From Terriglobia bacterium (GTDB taxonomy: Bacteria > Acidobacteriota > Terriglobia > UBA7540), in contig DASTAW010000020.1 of assembly GCA_035712365.1 (NCBI GenBank), positions 91,544 to 155,543 of the forward strand: DNA of 64,000 nt, in the 5' to 3' direction. Numbering within the stretch: position 1 is the stretch's first letter; each line of letters starts with the position of its first letter. Below are positions 53,385 through 63,228 of this stretch, in pieces. Made by a program: the position numbers and the translations under genes. Below the pieces are notes generated by a model that did not search any database, was not told the origin of the DNA, and saw nothing but the letters and a program-made list of their open reading frames with translations.

Positions 53385-54860
53385 ATGACCACCCTGGCAA
53401 CTCTATCGCCTGAAACGCTGGCAAAGTACGAGCCGGTCATCGGGCTGGAAGTCCACGTTCAGCTCCTTACTCGTTCGAAGATATTTTGTAAATGCTCAAC
53501 ACAGTTCGGAGACCCCCCCAATCAGAACACCTGCCCGGTCTGCCTGGGGTTGCCCGGCGCCCTGCCGGCCCTGAATCGTGAAGCAGCGGCCATGGCTACG
53601 AAGGCGGCGCTGGCGCTCAATTGTCGCATCCACCCGCGCTCCCGTTTTGCACGCAAGAACTATTTCTATCCGGACCTCCCCAAGGGATACCAGATTTCGC
53701 AATACAGTGAGCCACTTTCGGAAGGGGGCTGGATTGAAATCGAAGTTGGGGGCGAGAAGAAGAGGGTCGGGATCACGCGGGTACACATCGAGGAAGATGC
53801 AGGCAAGTCTCTCCATGAAGGCTTCCCGGATTCGAGTGAGAAAACTTATATCGACCTCAACCGTTCAGGCGTGCCGTTAATTGAGATTGTAAGCGAGCCC
53901 GATCTGCGCTCACCGGAAGAAGCCTACGATTATCTCACCCGCCTGAAGACCTTGATGCTCTATCTGGAGATATCTGACTGCAACATGGAGGAGGGAAGTC
54001 TCCGGGTGGATGCCAACGTCAGCGTCCGCAAGAAGGGTGCGAGATCGTTTGGCATAAAGACCGAAGTAAAGAACCTGAACTCATTCAAGTTTCTGCAAAA
54101 GGCGCTGGCGTATGAAGTAGAGCGGCAAGTTGAAGTTCTTGAAAGCGGGGGCGAGATCTTTCAGGAAACCCGCCTTTTCGACAGCCGTGAGCAACGCACC
54201 TACGGCATGCGCTCAAAGGAATTTGCGCATGATTACCGGTATTTCCCTGAGCCTGATCTGCTGCCGCTTGTAGTGACGGACGAATGGAAGGAGGATGTCA
54301 GGCGATCTCTGCCGGAACTTCCACAAGTGCGAGAATCTCGGTTCCAGACGGAATACGCTTTGCCGCGGCAGGACGCCGCGCTGCTGACTTCATCACGGGC
54401 CACGGCAGACTACTTTGAGCGTACCGCGAAGGCCTGTGGGGAGGCCAAACTGGCTGCAAACTGGGTTTTGAATGATTGGAGTTATTTGCTGCAGGAAAGC
54501 GGGAAGTCCATTGCGGACAGCCCGGTCACGGCGGAAAACCTGGCACGACTCATCGACCTGGTGGCCAGGGATTCAATCTCAGGGAAGATGGCCAAGGATG
54601 TCCTGGCGGAAATGTTCGAGACGGGTAAAACCGCTGAACAGATCGTGAGCGATAGGGGGCTCGAGCAAATTGCTGATCCGGTCAAACTTGCTGAGATAGC
54701 ACGCGGAATAATTGCCGCCAATCCTAAACAGACTGAACAATACCGGCAAGGCAAAACGGCCACGATCGGATGGTTTGTGGGCCAGATGATGAAGGCCACG
54801 CGGGGGCAGGCGCAGCCGCAACTGGTGCAGGACGTCCTTAAGAAAGAGCTTTCCCGATAA
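53385..54860 (+). CDS. gatB: Asp-tRNA(Asn)/Glu-tRNA(Gln) amidotransferase subunit B
   Basis: 491 residues; tRNA-binding kinase-like subunit of GatCAB, which amidates Glu-tRNA(Gln) or Asp-tRNA(Asn). It shows EPVIGLEVHVQLLT at the start, the zinc cysteines in FCKCS and TCPVCLGLPG, the DLNRSGVPLIEIVSEPD segment and a helical YqeY-like tail. ATG at 53385 follows CCGGAG; a perfect TATAAT lies at 53301-53306. gatC and gatA are not in the window. It diverges from the ATPase operon. Confidence 0.96.
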   Translation: MTTLATLSPETLAKYEPVIGLEVHVQLLTRSKIFCKCSTQFGDPPNQNTCPVCLGLPGALPALNREAAAMATKAALALNCRIHPRSRFARKNYFYPDLPKGYQISQYSEPLSEGGWIEIEVGGEKKRVGITRVHIEEDAGKSLHEGFPDSSEKTYIDLNRSGVPLIEIVSEPDLRSPEEAYDYLTRLKTLMLYLEISDCNMEEGSLRVDANVSVRKKGARSFGIKTEVKNLNSFKFLQKALAYEVERQVEVLESGGEIFQETRLFDSREQRTYGMRSKEFAHDYRYFPEPDLLPLVVTDEWKEDVRRSLPELPQVRESRFQTEYALPRQDAALLTSSRATADYFERTAKACGEAKLAANWVLNDWSYLLQESGKSIADSPVTAENLARLIDLVARDSISGKMAKDVLAEMFETGKTAEQIVSDRGLEQIADPVKLAEIARGIIAANPKQTEQYRQGKTATIGWFVGQMMKATRGQAQPQLVQDVLKKELSR

Positions 54861-54928
54861 CGAAGCGCTGCGCCTGGCGCGCGGAACTGAACTTCCCTGA
54901 CGCTGGCGGGTTAGCGGGCTGCTGTTCC

Positions 54929-56176
54929 ATGCGTTCAAGATCGATTCTTATTTGGGCGATTACGATGGGGCTCGTGGTCCCCTCCGCTCTTGCTGTGGGC
55001 CGGGCCGGTGTGTCGCAAGCCAGGAAAACGGGTAGTGCGGCGCGCCAGCATCATCATCGTGACACCCGCACGACCCGCAGCGCTAATACGACGGGCCAAA
55101 AAACAACGGTACGCCATTCCAGCGTAAAATGGAGCGCGGCAGCGCAAGAACAGTACGCGGCCGGACAAAAACTGCAGAAGAGTGGGTCGCTGAGCGAGGC
55201 CGTGGTTCGCTACAAGAAGGCGATCAGCCTGGAGCCAAATTGGCCGGAGGCACACAACGCCCTGGGCAGTGGGTACGGACAGGAACGCAAGCCAAGCAGC
55301 GCCATGCTTGAGTATCTCCGTGCTATCCGTCTTGATCCTGGATATGCCGAGGCGCGCTACAATCTCGGGACCTTGCTTCGAGCGCAGGGAAATCTGAGCG
55401 GCGCAGCCCAGCAGTTTGAAAAGGCGCTCCAGATTGACCCGGAGAATGCCGGTGCTCACAATGACCTGGGGCTCACCTACGCACAGCAAGGAAAACTAGA
55501 CCCGGCAATCCAGGAGTTCAGGTCGGCGGTTCGCCTGGAGCCGGGCTGGGCCATCGCACATGACAATCTGGGTAATGCGCTGGCCATGGCAGGCGATCTG
55601 GATGGAGCAATGACCTCGTATCGAAATACCATTGCCCTGAAGCCGGACTGGGCCCAGCCTTATAACAATCTCGGAAACGCGCTGCGGCAGGCTGGCAGCC
55701 TCGATGCCGCAGTTGAACAATATCAGAAGGCGCTGGAACTGGACCCCAGGTATGCTGCGGCCTGCAACAACCTGGGTCTTGCCCTGCAACAGGAAGGAAG
55801 CGTCGCCGAAGCCCTCAAGCAGTATCAGCGCGCCATCCATTTGAATCCCGATTACTCGACGGCGCACAACAACCTTGCCGCGGCCTATTACCAAATGAAG
55901 AACTGGAATGGGGCAATTTTTGAGTACGGAGAAGTTTTGCGTCTCAAACCGAACGATGCCGCTGGGCACTACAACCTCGGATTAGCGCTGAAGGCTGCGG
56001 GCGACTGGAAGCAGGCGCAGACGCAGTTCCAGGTTGCTCAAAAGCTTGACCCCGGCAATCAACAATACCGGGCGGCTTATGAATCAATGCTGAATACCGA
56101 GGGCACACCGAAAGCAGGCGTGGTGGAATCCGGCGATAAAACAACCTCGAAGGCCCGCGCACGCGAGCCCAAATAA
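54929..56176 (+). CDS. secreted TPR-repeat protein
   Basis: 415 residues with a signal peptide (about 1-23), a His/Arg/Thr-rich linker (to about 60) and then about nine well-aligned TPR units of 34 residues (GNLSGAAQQFEKALQIDPEN and similar), ending with a basic Lys/Thr/Arg-rich tail. Unlike the broken TPR gene at 39.3-40.3 kb this copy is intact. It lies 68 bases after gatB and 32 bases before the Sec peroxiredoxin, so the three may share a transcript. Role unknown; peptide or protein binding in the periplasm is likely. Confidence 0.85.
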   Translation: MRSRSILIWAITMGLVVPSALAVGRAGVSQARKTGSAARQHHHRDTRTTRSANTTGQKTTVRHSSVKWSAAAQEQYAAGQKLQKSGSLSEAVVRYKKAISLEPNWPEAHNALGSGYGQERKPSSAMLEYLRAIRLDPGYAEARYNLGTLLRAQGNLSGAAQQFEKALQIDPENAGAHNDLGLTYAQQGKLDPAIQEFRSAVRLEPGWAIAHDNLGNALAMAGDLDGAMTSYRNTIALKPDWAQPYNNLGNALRQAGSLDAAVEQYQKALELDPRYAAACNNLGLALQQEGSVAEALKQYQRAIHLNPDYSTAHNNLAAAYYQMKNWNGAIFEYGEVLRLKPNDAAGHYNLGLALKAAGDWKQAQTQFQVAQKLDPGNQQYRAAYESMLNTEGTPKAGVVESGDKTTSKARAREPK

Positions 56177-56208
56177 ATTGGGGACTTCGTCCATGAGAGG
56201 AGTTGAAC

Positions 56209-56667
56209 ATGCTGAAAGTTGGTGACAAGGCGCCGGCCTTTTCTCTTCCATCCGATTCCGGGCAGCCAGTCAAGTTGAGCGATTATAAAGGCGCCGCCCT
56301 GGTCCTCTTTTTCTTCCCTAAAGCTGATACGCCGGGTTGAACGCGAGAAGCTCACGAGTTTCGTGATGCCAAAAGAGAACTGGACAAGCTCGGCGCGAAG
56401 GTCATGGGGATGAGCGCCGATTCCCCGGAAAAGCTGGCCGAATTCAGGGACAAACATCAATTAAATTTCCCCCTTGCGTGCGACGGTGACCATAAGACGC
56501 TTCAGGCCTACGGTGTGTGGCAGGAGAAAACCCTTTACGGGAAGAAAAGCCTGGGCATCGTCCGGTCGACTTATATCATCGATCAGCGGGGGAGAGTGAA
56601 AACCGTGTTCCCCCGCGTGCAGGTTGACGGGCACATTGGGCAGGTGCTGGCCGCGTTGAAGTTATGA
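56209..56667 (+). CDS. selenocysteine-containing peroxiredoxin (PrxQ/BCP family)
   Basis: 152 residues if the in-frame TGA at 56338-56340 is read as selenocysteine. ATG 56209 follows GAGAGGAG. The N-terminus MLKVGDKAPAFSLP and the FFFPKADTPG text are canonical for BCP, and TGA (residue 44) occupies exactly the peroxidatic cysteine of TPGCT. The frame continues without interruption (TREAHEFRD, GMSADSPEKLAEF, GIVRSTYIIDQRGRV) to the real stop at 56665-56667. The usual resolving cysteine five residues on is H49, so it is a 1-Cys(Sec) type, needing an external thiol. A SECIS-like hairpin follows the TGA and a tRNA-Sec gene is nearby. A standard annotation would miss or split this gene. Confidence 0.93.
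56350..56369 (+). promoter_or_regulatory. bacterial SECIS-like hairpin
   Basis: Stem TCACGA/TCGTGA (56352-56357, 56361-56366) with a 3-base loop GTT, extended by a GC/GC pair over a one-base bulge. The loop begins 18 bases after the TGA and carries a G at its first position, both within the described range for bacterial SECIS elements. It lies in the coding sequence, as bSECIS do, and would be bound by SelB. Confidence 0.65.
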
Positions 56668-56684
56668 GCCTTCGAAACAAGTTG

Positions 56685-58223
56685 TCAGACGAGAGCCGAG
56701 GCTAAAGACGGACTTCGTTCGTAGCCGAGCGATGGATGATGGCAGTAATATATTTTGATTGACCGGTTGTCCAGGCTTGGAATTTGCGCGTTTTCCTCCA
56801 CCCATCCATTGGACCCGATAAAGCTGGAGAAGGGCTGAATCTCACTGGGGTCGCGCTCCAGCAGAAATCGTTGGACTCCCAGGTAAGCATCCTCACCCAG
56901 CACCACCAGCCTTTCAAGATTGGGGAAAAGGGAAATCTCGTTGCGCAAGTGCCTCGAGCAGTTCCGCATCGCCTTCTCGGGAAGGCGAGGGCCGGAAGCA
57001 TGGCAGCGGATAATGTCAGTGAGGATAAACCGCTGCTTAAATTCCGCAAAATCGTCTATCCCGAGCAGGTCATAGAGGGCGGTGACAAAACGGTTGGCCC
57101 GTCCGCTGTTACGGTAAAAAGAGTTGTCAGGTCTGGCCGTTGAGTGGCGTCCAATAACGGCGGTCCGTATGGTGCTGAGATCGGGGTAGTCCCGCTTGAT
57201 ATAGCTGGCCATGAATTCGCGCGGTGGAAGCAGGATGGTCGAAATGGCGGCGCAATCCCGGCACCCCTCAACCTTGTGAATAACCGCTTCGGTGTCGATG
57301 CCCGGGGCTCTGGCTTCCGTCGTAGTGACAACGGGGGCGGCGAGCGCCATTTGCAGGCGGTCTTCCTTAGATGTTCTGATGGGTCCCAGGATCGTGTTGT
57401 CGATCAGCCTCACGCGGTCAACGTAGGCTGCGAGCAGTGCAATCGCGCCAGAGGTGACGCGGGGCATTGGCTCAAAGGAAACGGGGTTGACAATCTCGAG
57501 GTAGTCAATTTTTATCCGGGGGTCAGCGTCCAACACGCGGCGCATTTCCTCCAGGACTCTGCCCGCGTCCGATTCGCCGGCATGCACCAGATCCTCAGCC
57601 GTCCTAAGGCTTCTGGAAAGCGTCAGTGCTGACTGGCGCTGGGATGGTTTGAAATAAGCATTGCGGGAGCTGACGGCCAGCCCGTCTTCGTCCCTCACGA
57701 TGGGACAAACCACCAGCCGGGTGTTCAGGTTGAGGTCCTCCACCAGGCGACGGATTACAATTGCCTGCTGGAAATCCTTCTGGCCGAAATACGCCATATC
57801 CGGCTGCACGATGTTGAATAGCTTCACCACCACCGTTGCAACCCCGCGGAAGTGCCTCGGGCGCGAGTCGCCCTCAAATACCCGCGCCAGAGGGCCTGGC
57901 TCCACAAAGGTCTGGAATCCGTCGGGATACATTTCGTCCGCGGATGGAGCGAAGGCAGTGTCGATGTTGTAGGAACTGAGCAACTGGAAATCCTGATCGA
58001 GATCGCGCGGATAGCGTTCCAGGTCTTCGCCTGGCCCGAACTGTGCAGGGTTCACAAAAACTGAAACCACCACGACGTCGCATTGCTGCTTTGCCTGGCG
58101 CACCAGGCTCATATGTCCCTTGTGCAAAGCGCCCATCGTAGGGACCAGTCCCACAGATTTGCCACGAGACCGGGTTTCTCGCGTCAGGGCCTTCATTTCG
58201 CTGACAGAAGTAATCAGGCGCAT
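56685..58223 (-). CDS. panC: pantothenate synthetase fused to a uracil-DNA-glycosylase-like domain
   Basis: 512 residues. Residues 1-282 are a complete PanC, joining pantoate and beta-alanine with ATP: the HIGH-like site H34xxH37 in GALHKGHMSL, the FVNPAQFGPGEDLERYPR pantoate site, GQKDFQQ and SSRNAYF. The extra 313-512 segment matches the family-4-type uracil-DNA glycosylase fold: cysteines 321, 324, 407 and 422 in the C-x2-C / C-x14-C spacing of the 4Fe-4S cluster, the TDIIRC stretch, LERLVVLGEDA and the late HPS at 496-498. The GEAPG motif is replaced by VIGRHST, so glycosylase activity is uncertain. A normal PanC is about 280 residues. The gene follows panB on the same strand. Confidence 0.88.
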   Translation of the reverse strand: MRLITSVSEMKALTRETRSRGKSVGLVPTMGALHKGHMSLVRQAKQQCDVVVVSVFVNPAQFGPGEDLERYPRDLDQDFQLLSSYNIDTAFAPSADEMYPDGFQTFVEPGPLARVFEGDSRPRHFRGVATVVVKLFNIVQPDMAYFGQKDFQQAIVIRRLVEDLNLNTRLVVCPIVRDEDGLAVSSRNAYFKPSQRQSALTLSRSLRTAEDLVHAGESDAGRVLEEMRRVLDADPRIKIDYLEIVNPVSFEPMPRVTSGAIALLAAYVDRVRLIDNTILGPIRTSKEDRLQMALAAPVVTTTEARAPGIDTEAVIHKVEGCRDCAAISTILLPPREFMASYIKRDYPDLSTIRTAVIGRHSTARPDNSFYRNSGRANRFVTALYDLLGIDDFAEFKQRFILTDIIRCHASGPRLPEKAMRNCSRHLRNEISLFPNLERLVVLGEDAYLGVQRFLLERDPSEIQPFSSFIGSNGWVEENAQIPSLDNRSIKIYYCHHPSLGYERSPSLASALV

Positions 58224-58305
58224 AAGCGTTTTGAGCGTACCAGCTTCGGGGGTTGACCCACGCAGTCACTGTTCGCACCGATGGCGAATTTCCATATAGG
58301 ACCCA

Positions 58306-58422
58306 ATGAGGAATGCATAATACCCTGCCGGACTTGCGTAGCGCCGGCATCTTGCCGGCCCAGGAAAGTACCGCCGGGACGGCGGCGCCACGACCGTTGT
58401 CCTCTTATTTTGTAATCCCCAG
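58306..58422 (+). mobile_element. MITE-like palindromic element, copy 3
   Basis: 117-bp diverged copy of the elements at 1695 and 46386, same orientation as copy 1. Ends read ATGAGGAATGC and GTAATCCCCAG; here the flanks are CA on both sides (58304-58305 and 58423-58424) rather than TA. The interior keeps GTAGCGCCGGC and CCGCCGGGACGGCGGCG. It is inserted in the gap between panB and panC. Confidence 0.7.
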
Positions 58423-58456
58423 CAGGCCGCTGCCCGTGGTAAGTTATGCACTCTAC

Positions 58457-59335
58457 TCAGGCCCGCGGCTGGCCGAGAAACTCCTTCTCAAACTGCTCCA
58501 GGATGGCCAGCGGGCAGTGATAAGACTCTCCGTCGCTCGGGTACCGGCCTTCCACAATGTCATCCTTAAACCTCGAAATGGCCTCGTGCAACGTCTGGCG
58601 AAGGTCCGCATAAGGCCGGACAAATTTTGCCGGAGGTTGGAAGGCGAGCCCGGCAAGATCATGGAACACCAGCACCTGACCGTCGCAATCGGGACCTGCC
58701 CCGATGCCGATCGTCGGGATGCGAAGCCGGCGCGTGATCATCGCCGCCAGTTCACGCGGGACCGCCTCCAGCACCAGGGCGAAAACGCCGGCATCTTCCA
58801 GCGCCTGCGCATCCGCAAAAAGCTCATTGGCCGATTCCAAGGTGCGGCCCTGGACGGCGTATCCACCCAACCGGTTTACCGACTGGGGCGTGAGGCCGAT
58901 GTGGCCCATGACAGGGATTTCCGCATTCGCCATGCGGCGGACCAGGCGGGCGCGCTTTCTGCCGCCTTCGATCTTAATGGCTTCGGCGCCGCCCTGCTTG
59001 ATGAAACGCAGACTCGTCCGCAACGTGTCCCTCTCGCCCAGGTGGTAGGAGCCGTAAGGCAGATCTGCTACCAGCAGGGCCCGACGTACGCCCCTGCGCA
59101 CGGCCCGCAAATGATGAAGCATTTCGTCACTGCTGACGGGCACAGTGGAGTCGTAGCCCAGCACCACCTGGGCCAGCGTGTCGCCAACCAGAAGAACATC
59201 AATCCCCGCCTCGTCCACCAGCCGCGCGGTCGGATAGTCATATGCGGTGAGACAGGTGATTTTTTCGCCTCGAAGTTTCCGCTCAAGAATGATCGGAACG
59301 GTAACCTTGCTCACAGCCTGTGATTTCGGGTCCAT
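58457..59335 (-). CDS. panB: 3-methyl-2-oxobutanoate hydroxymethyltransferase
   Basis: 292 residues; makes ketopantoate from 2-oxoisovalerate and methylene-tetrahydrofolate, the first committed step to pantothenate. Typical text: KITCLTAYDYPTARLVDEAG, LLVGDTLAQVVLGYDSTVPV, ADLPYGSY, AEAIKIEGG, VMGHIGLTPQSVN and IGIGAGPDCDGQVLVFHD. ATG 59335 follows a perfect AAGGAGGT. It lies upstream of panC with a mobile element between them, which may weaken co-transcription. Confidence 0.96.
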   Translation of the reverse strand: MDPKSQAVSKVTVPIILERKLRGEKITCLTAYDYPTARLVDEAGIDVLLVGDTLAQVVLGYDSTVPVSSDEMLHHLRAVRRGVRRALLVADLPYGSYHLGERDTLRTSLRFIKQGGAEAIKIEGGRKRARLVRRMANAEIPVMGHIGLTPQSVNRLGGYAVQGRTLESANELFADAQALEDAGVFALVLEAVPRELAAMITRRLRIPTIGIGAGPDCDGQVLVFHDLAGLAFQPPAKFVRPYADLRQTLHEAISRFKDDIVEGRYPSDGESYHCPLAILEQFEKEFLGQPRA

Positions 59336-59566
59336 GGCAGTACCTCCTTATCCGAAATTCAACGCTCCGCACAGTGATGTGCATGCGCCTTGGAAACAAA
59401 AAACCTCTCGGTCGCAGCCCGGTTTCTCCTGCGCAAGCATTGAGCGGCGCGGGAAACTCCGCATCGGGCTGTCAATGGACCGAGAGGGTCGAAAACGCCT
59501 GGATTCCAGTCCGCAGCGCCATCCTGCACAGGGCATCTGCGGCCTGTGTTACAGCCGACGACCGTC

Positions 59567-60232
59567 TCAGTCCGCAGAAGCGGATCCAAGCGGCAAAAAA
59601 TACTGCGTGCCCCGGACCGGCTGGGTCAGCCGGTGGAGCAACTGCTTCAAATCTTCGTTCCGGTCGACAAAGTCGATCTCGGACGTTTCAATCACCAGCA
59701 GGTTGCTCGATCGATAGCGGAAGAAGAAGTGCTCATAGGCGTTTACAACAGCCTCGAGATACTCTTCTGAGATGCGGCTCTCAAACGGAATTTTCTTCTT
59801 CTCAATCCGCTTCTTGAGCATCTCCGGTTTCGCCTGTAAGTATATCACCAGATCGGGGACCGGTACCTGCTCGGCAAAGATCTGATAATACTGCTCGTAA
59901 AGTCGCAGTTCCGCATCGCTCAGGTTGAGATAGGCAAAGATTTTGTCCTTCTCAAATATGTAATCGCTTACCACGACGTGATTGGCTGAAGCCGAAACAT
60001 CAAGCGCGCGAAACTGGCGAAACCGCTCCAGCAGAAAATACATCTGGCTGCTAAACGCTGCACCGGGCTTCTCGCTGTAAAAAGCCTCGAGAAACGGGTT
60101 GTCGTCCACATCGCGCATGCGGTCCGCCCGCAGTTGGTTGGCAAGGATGTCCGCGAGGGTGGTTTTCCCAACGCGGACCGGGCCTTCAACCGCGATGAAG
60201 CGCGGCCTTTCGTATGCGGGCGATTTAACCAC
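59567..60232 (-). CDS. deoxynucleoside kinase family protein
   Basis: 221 residues; phosphorylates deoxynucleosides (dA/dG type in bacteria) for salvage. P-loop EGPVRVGKTTLA near residue 16-27, the YIFEKDKIFA segment with the DRY-like DYIFEKDK, a lid with KKRIEKKKIPFE and the SNLLVIETSEIDF end. The start is probably GTG at 60232, seven bases after GAGGG; TTG two codons earlier is possible. In Acidobacteria it is found between folK and panB, as here. Confidence 0.88.
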   Translation of the reverse strand: MVKSPAYERPRFIAVEGPVRVGKTTLADILANQLRADRMRDVDDNPFLEAFYSEKPGAAFSSQMYFLLERFRQFRALDVSASANHVVVSDYIFEKDKIFAYLNLSDAELRLYEQYYQIFAEQVPVPDLVIYLQAKPEMLKKRIEKKKIPFESRISEEYLEAVVNAYEHFFFRYRSSNLLVIETSEIDFVDRNEDLKQLLHRLTQPVRGTQYFLPLGSASAD

Positions 60233-60361
60233 GTGCAATCCCTCGATGAATTCAGGCGGGCCGCTGCTGGCAAACCGGCCATGGCCCGAAACACTTTGCT
60301 GATGAAATGGGTCCGTCTATCTTCGATGCCCCAGGCAGACTCTCGCGGCGCTGGCATACTC

Positions 60362-60868
60362 TCATGGGCCGCTCTCGGCGTCCTGCGGATCGATGCGAAT
60401 CACCTGGCTGGAGTCTGGCGTTTCATTCAGCATTTCCATCACCGTTCGCTCGGTCACAGGATGCCGGAGGCCGGCATCGAGTTCCCGCAGCGGCGCCAGA
60501 ACAAATTTTCGCCCGGCCATTCTCTCATGCGGAATAGTCAGGGCCGCCGAACGGACCACGACATTTTCATAGAGCAGGATGTCGATGTCAATCTTGCGCG
60601 GCCCCTTGTTGATGGCCCTCCGCCGCCCCAGGTCGCGTTCCACCTTCTGAACAGCCTTCAGCAGTTGCAAAGGCAGAAGCTCTGTTTCAACTTCCGCCGC
60701 ACAATTTACAAACCACGGTTGCTGCCGGAACTCCACCGGCTCGGTGCGGTAGAACGAGGACACCCGTCGGACCTGGATGCCCGCCGCGCCCAGCGCATCA
60801 AGCGCCCCTTTGATATTCCCGGACCGGTCGCCGAGATTGGAGCCCAAAGAAAGAAACACTCGCTTCAT
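60362..60868 (-). CDS. folK: 2-amino-4-hydroxy-6-hydroxymethyldihydropteridine pyrophosphokinase
   Basis: 168 residues; transfers pyrophosphate from ATP to 6-hydroxymethyl-dihydropterin in folate synthesis. It shows the start RVFLSLGSNLGDR, SSFYRTEPVEF, VERDLGRRR, GPRKIDIDILLY and IPHERM with the conserved loop acids. It lies between ruvB and the deoxynucleoside kinase, and precedes panB, which uses the folate product. ATG at 60868. Confidence 0.95.
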   Translation of the reverse strand: MKRVFLSLGSNLGDRSGNIKGALDALGAAGIQVRRVSSFYRTEPVEFRQQPWFVNCAAEVETELLPLQLLKAVQKVERDLGRRRAINKGPRKIDIDILLYENVVVRSAALTIPHERMAGRKFVLAPLRELDAGLRHPVTERTVMEMLNETPDSSQVIRIDPQDAESGP

Positions 60869-60901
60869 GAGTTGGCATTCAGGTTGCGCGCCTGCCTTGC
60901 C

Positions 60902-61930
<1,029 letters not shown>

Positions 61931-61934
61931 GTTC

Positions 61935-62621
61935 TTATGAGTTTTGCGAGTCTCCCAGCGCGTTTCCAGTCTTTACGATTTCCTGCTTCTGCTCGAACAC
62001 CTTGCGCAGGAATTCATCAATGGACTTCAGGTTCTTATGACGCGCCAGAATCTCCGCGGCCATTCGCTGGGCCTCAGACCGCGAATACTCCAACTGCTCG
62101 AGCACCTGGATGGCTTCCATCTTCAGCTCGGAGGTGGTTTCGGCTTCCACGGAGAGCGGCTGGTTGCCAGGGGCCAGCGCGAATTTCGCCATCTTGCCGC
62201 GCAGGTCGGTCACGATGCGCTCCGCGGTTTTCGTGCCGATATAGGGCAGCTTCTTCAGCAGTTCGGTGTCGCCGCGCTCGATGGCCAGGGCAATTTCATT
62301 GAGAGGGCGAATCAGGCACTTGAGCGCCCGCATAAAGCCGACGCCCGGCACCTTGGTGAAAGTCTCAAAAAACTCGCGGTCCAGAGGATCGAGAAAACCT
62401 ACCAGCTTGGGAGTCAGATGTCCGCCCGCCATTCCTCCGTCAATGTAGTAGATGGTGTAAAGCGTCAGAGGATTTTTACGCTCGTGCTCGGGTGCCTGGC
62501 GCAGCCGGGCCGCAATGCCCGAAGGCACGAAAATTTCGTAACAGAGCGAGTTGACGCGCACCAGCAGGGCATTGCGCGCGATGCGGTCATAAAGAACTTC
62601 GCCGGTGACCTCTGAGATCAG
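61935..62621 (-). CDS. ruvA: Holliday junction DNA helicase subunit RuvA
   Basis: 228 residues if started at CTG 62621. The first good in-frame GTG or ATG is at 62561, which would lose the first 20 residues of the OB-fold domain. The CTG frame reads [21 protein letters not shown], aligning with the usual MI..l.G start, and follows AGGAG by 7 bases. The HhH region ([31 protein letters not shown]) and the C-terminal domain that contacts RuvB are present. A CTG start is rare but the site is good. Sits between ruvC and ruvB. Confidence 0.88.
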   Translation of the reverse strand: MISEVTGEVLYDRIARNALLVRVNSLCYEIFVPSGIAARLRQAPEHERKNPLTLYTIYYIDGGMAGGHLTPKLVGFLDPLDREFFETFTKVPGVGFMRALKCLIRPLNEIALAIERGDTELLKKLPYIGTKTAERIVTDLRGKMAKFALAPGNQPLSVEAETTSELKMEAIQVLEQLEYSRSEAQRMAAEILARHKNLKSIDEFLRKVFEQKQEIVKTGNALGDSQNS

Positions 62622-62682
62622 TGACGTGCTCCTGGAATGAACTTTGCCGATTGCGGGAAAATGCCCGGGTAATCAAAAAGTC

Positions 62683-63228
62683 TTACCGCAGCCGTCCCCC
62701 CTTGAGCCGGAGCCCATTGGTCGGGGCGCGAAGCGTATTCATATAGCATAATGCCACGGCCAGCGCGTCAGCCACGTCCGGCGGCCTCGGCGTGGCGTGC
62801 AGTGAGAAGTGCTGCTGCACGGCCCTTTGCACCTGAAGCTTTGAGGCGTTTCCGTTGCCGGTGACGGACTGCTTGATTCGCTTGGCGGGCATAGGGAACA
62901 CCGGCACTCGAGCCAGGCGCACCGCCAGGCAGATGACTCCCCGGGCGTGCCCCATCAGGACCGCGGTCTGCGGGTAATCGGCGTGGCTGTAAACCTCTTC
63001 CAGGCAGACGACCTCCGGGCGAAACTCTTCGACGACCTCCTGAATGCCCTTGAACAGCGTCTCCAGACGCAGCGGCAGATTGTTGCCCTGCGCTCGCGGC
63101 AGGCGGATGACGCCCGCTTCCACCAGGGCCGTCCCCTGGCGGTGACGCTCGACGATCCCGTAACCGGTGATGTTGAGGCCTGGGTCAATGCCCATCACCC
63201 GGATTGAGGCCGTTCCATTTCCCGCCAT
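62683..63228 (-). CDS. ruvC: crossover junction endodeoxyribonuclease
   Basis: 181 residues; resolves Holliday junctions. Catalytic acids are the D in VMGIDPGLNITGYG, E in CLEEVYSHADY (about 77), and the D pair in PPDVADALAVALCY, with basic K residues (AKRIKQSVTGNGNASK). A short extra N-terminal segment (MAGNGTAS) precedes the core. It is the first gene of the ruvC-ruvA-ruvB-folK series. ATG 63228. Confidence 0.95.
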   Translation of the reverse strand: MAGNGTASIRVMGIDPGLNITGYGIVERHRQGTALVEAGVIRLPRAQGNNLPLRLETLFKGIQEVVEEFRPEVVCLEEVYSHADYPQTAVLMGHARGVICLAVRLARVPVFPMPAKRIKQSVTGNGNASKLQVQRAVQQHFSLHATPRPPDVADALAVALCYMNTLRAPTNGLRLKGGRLR

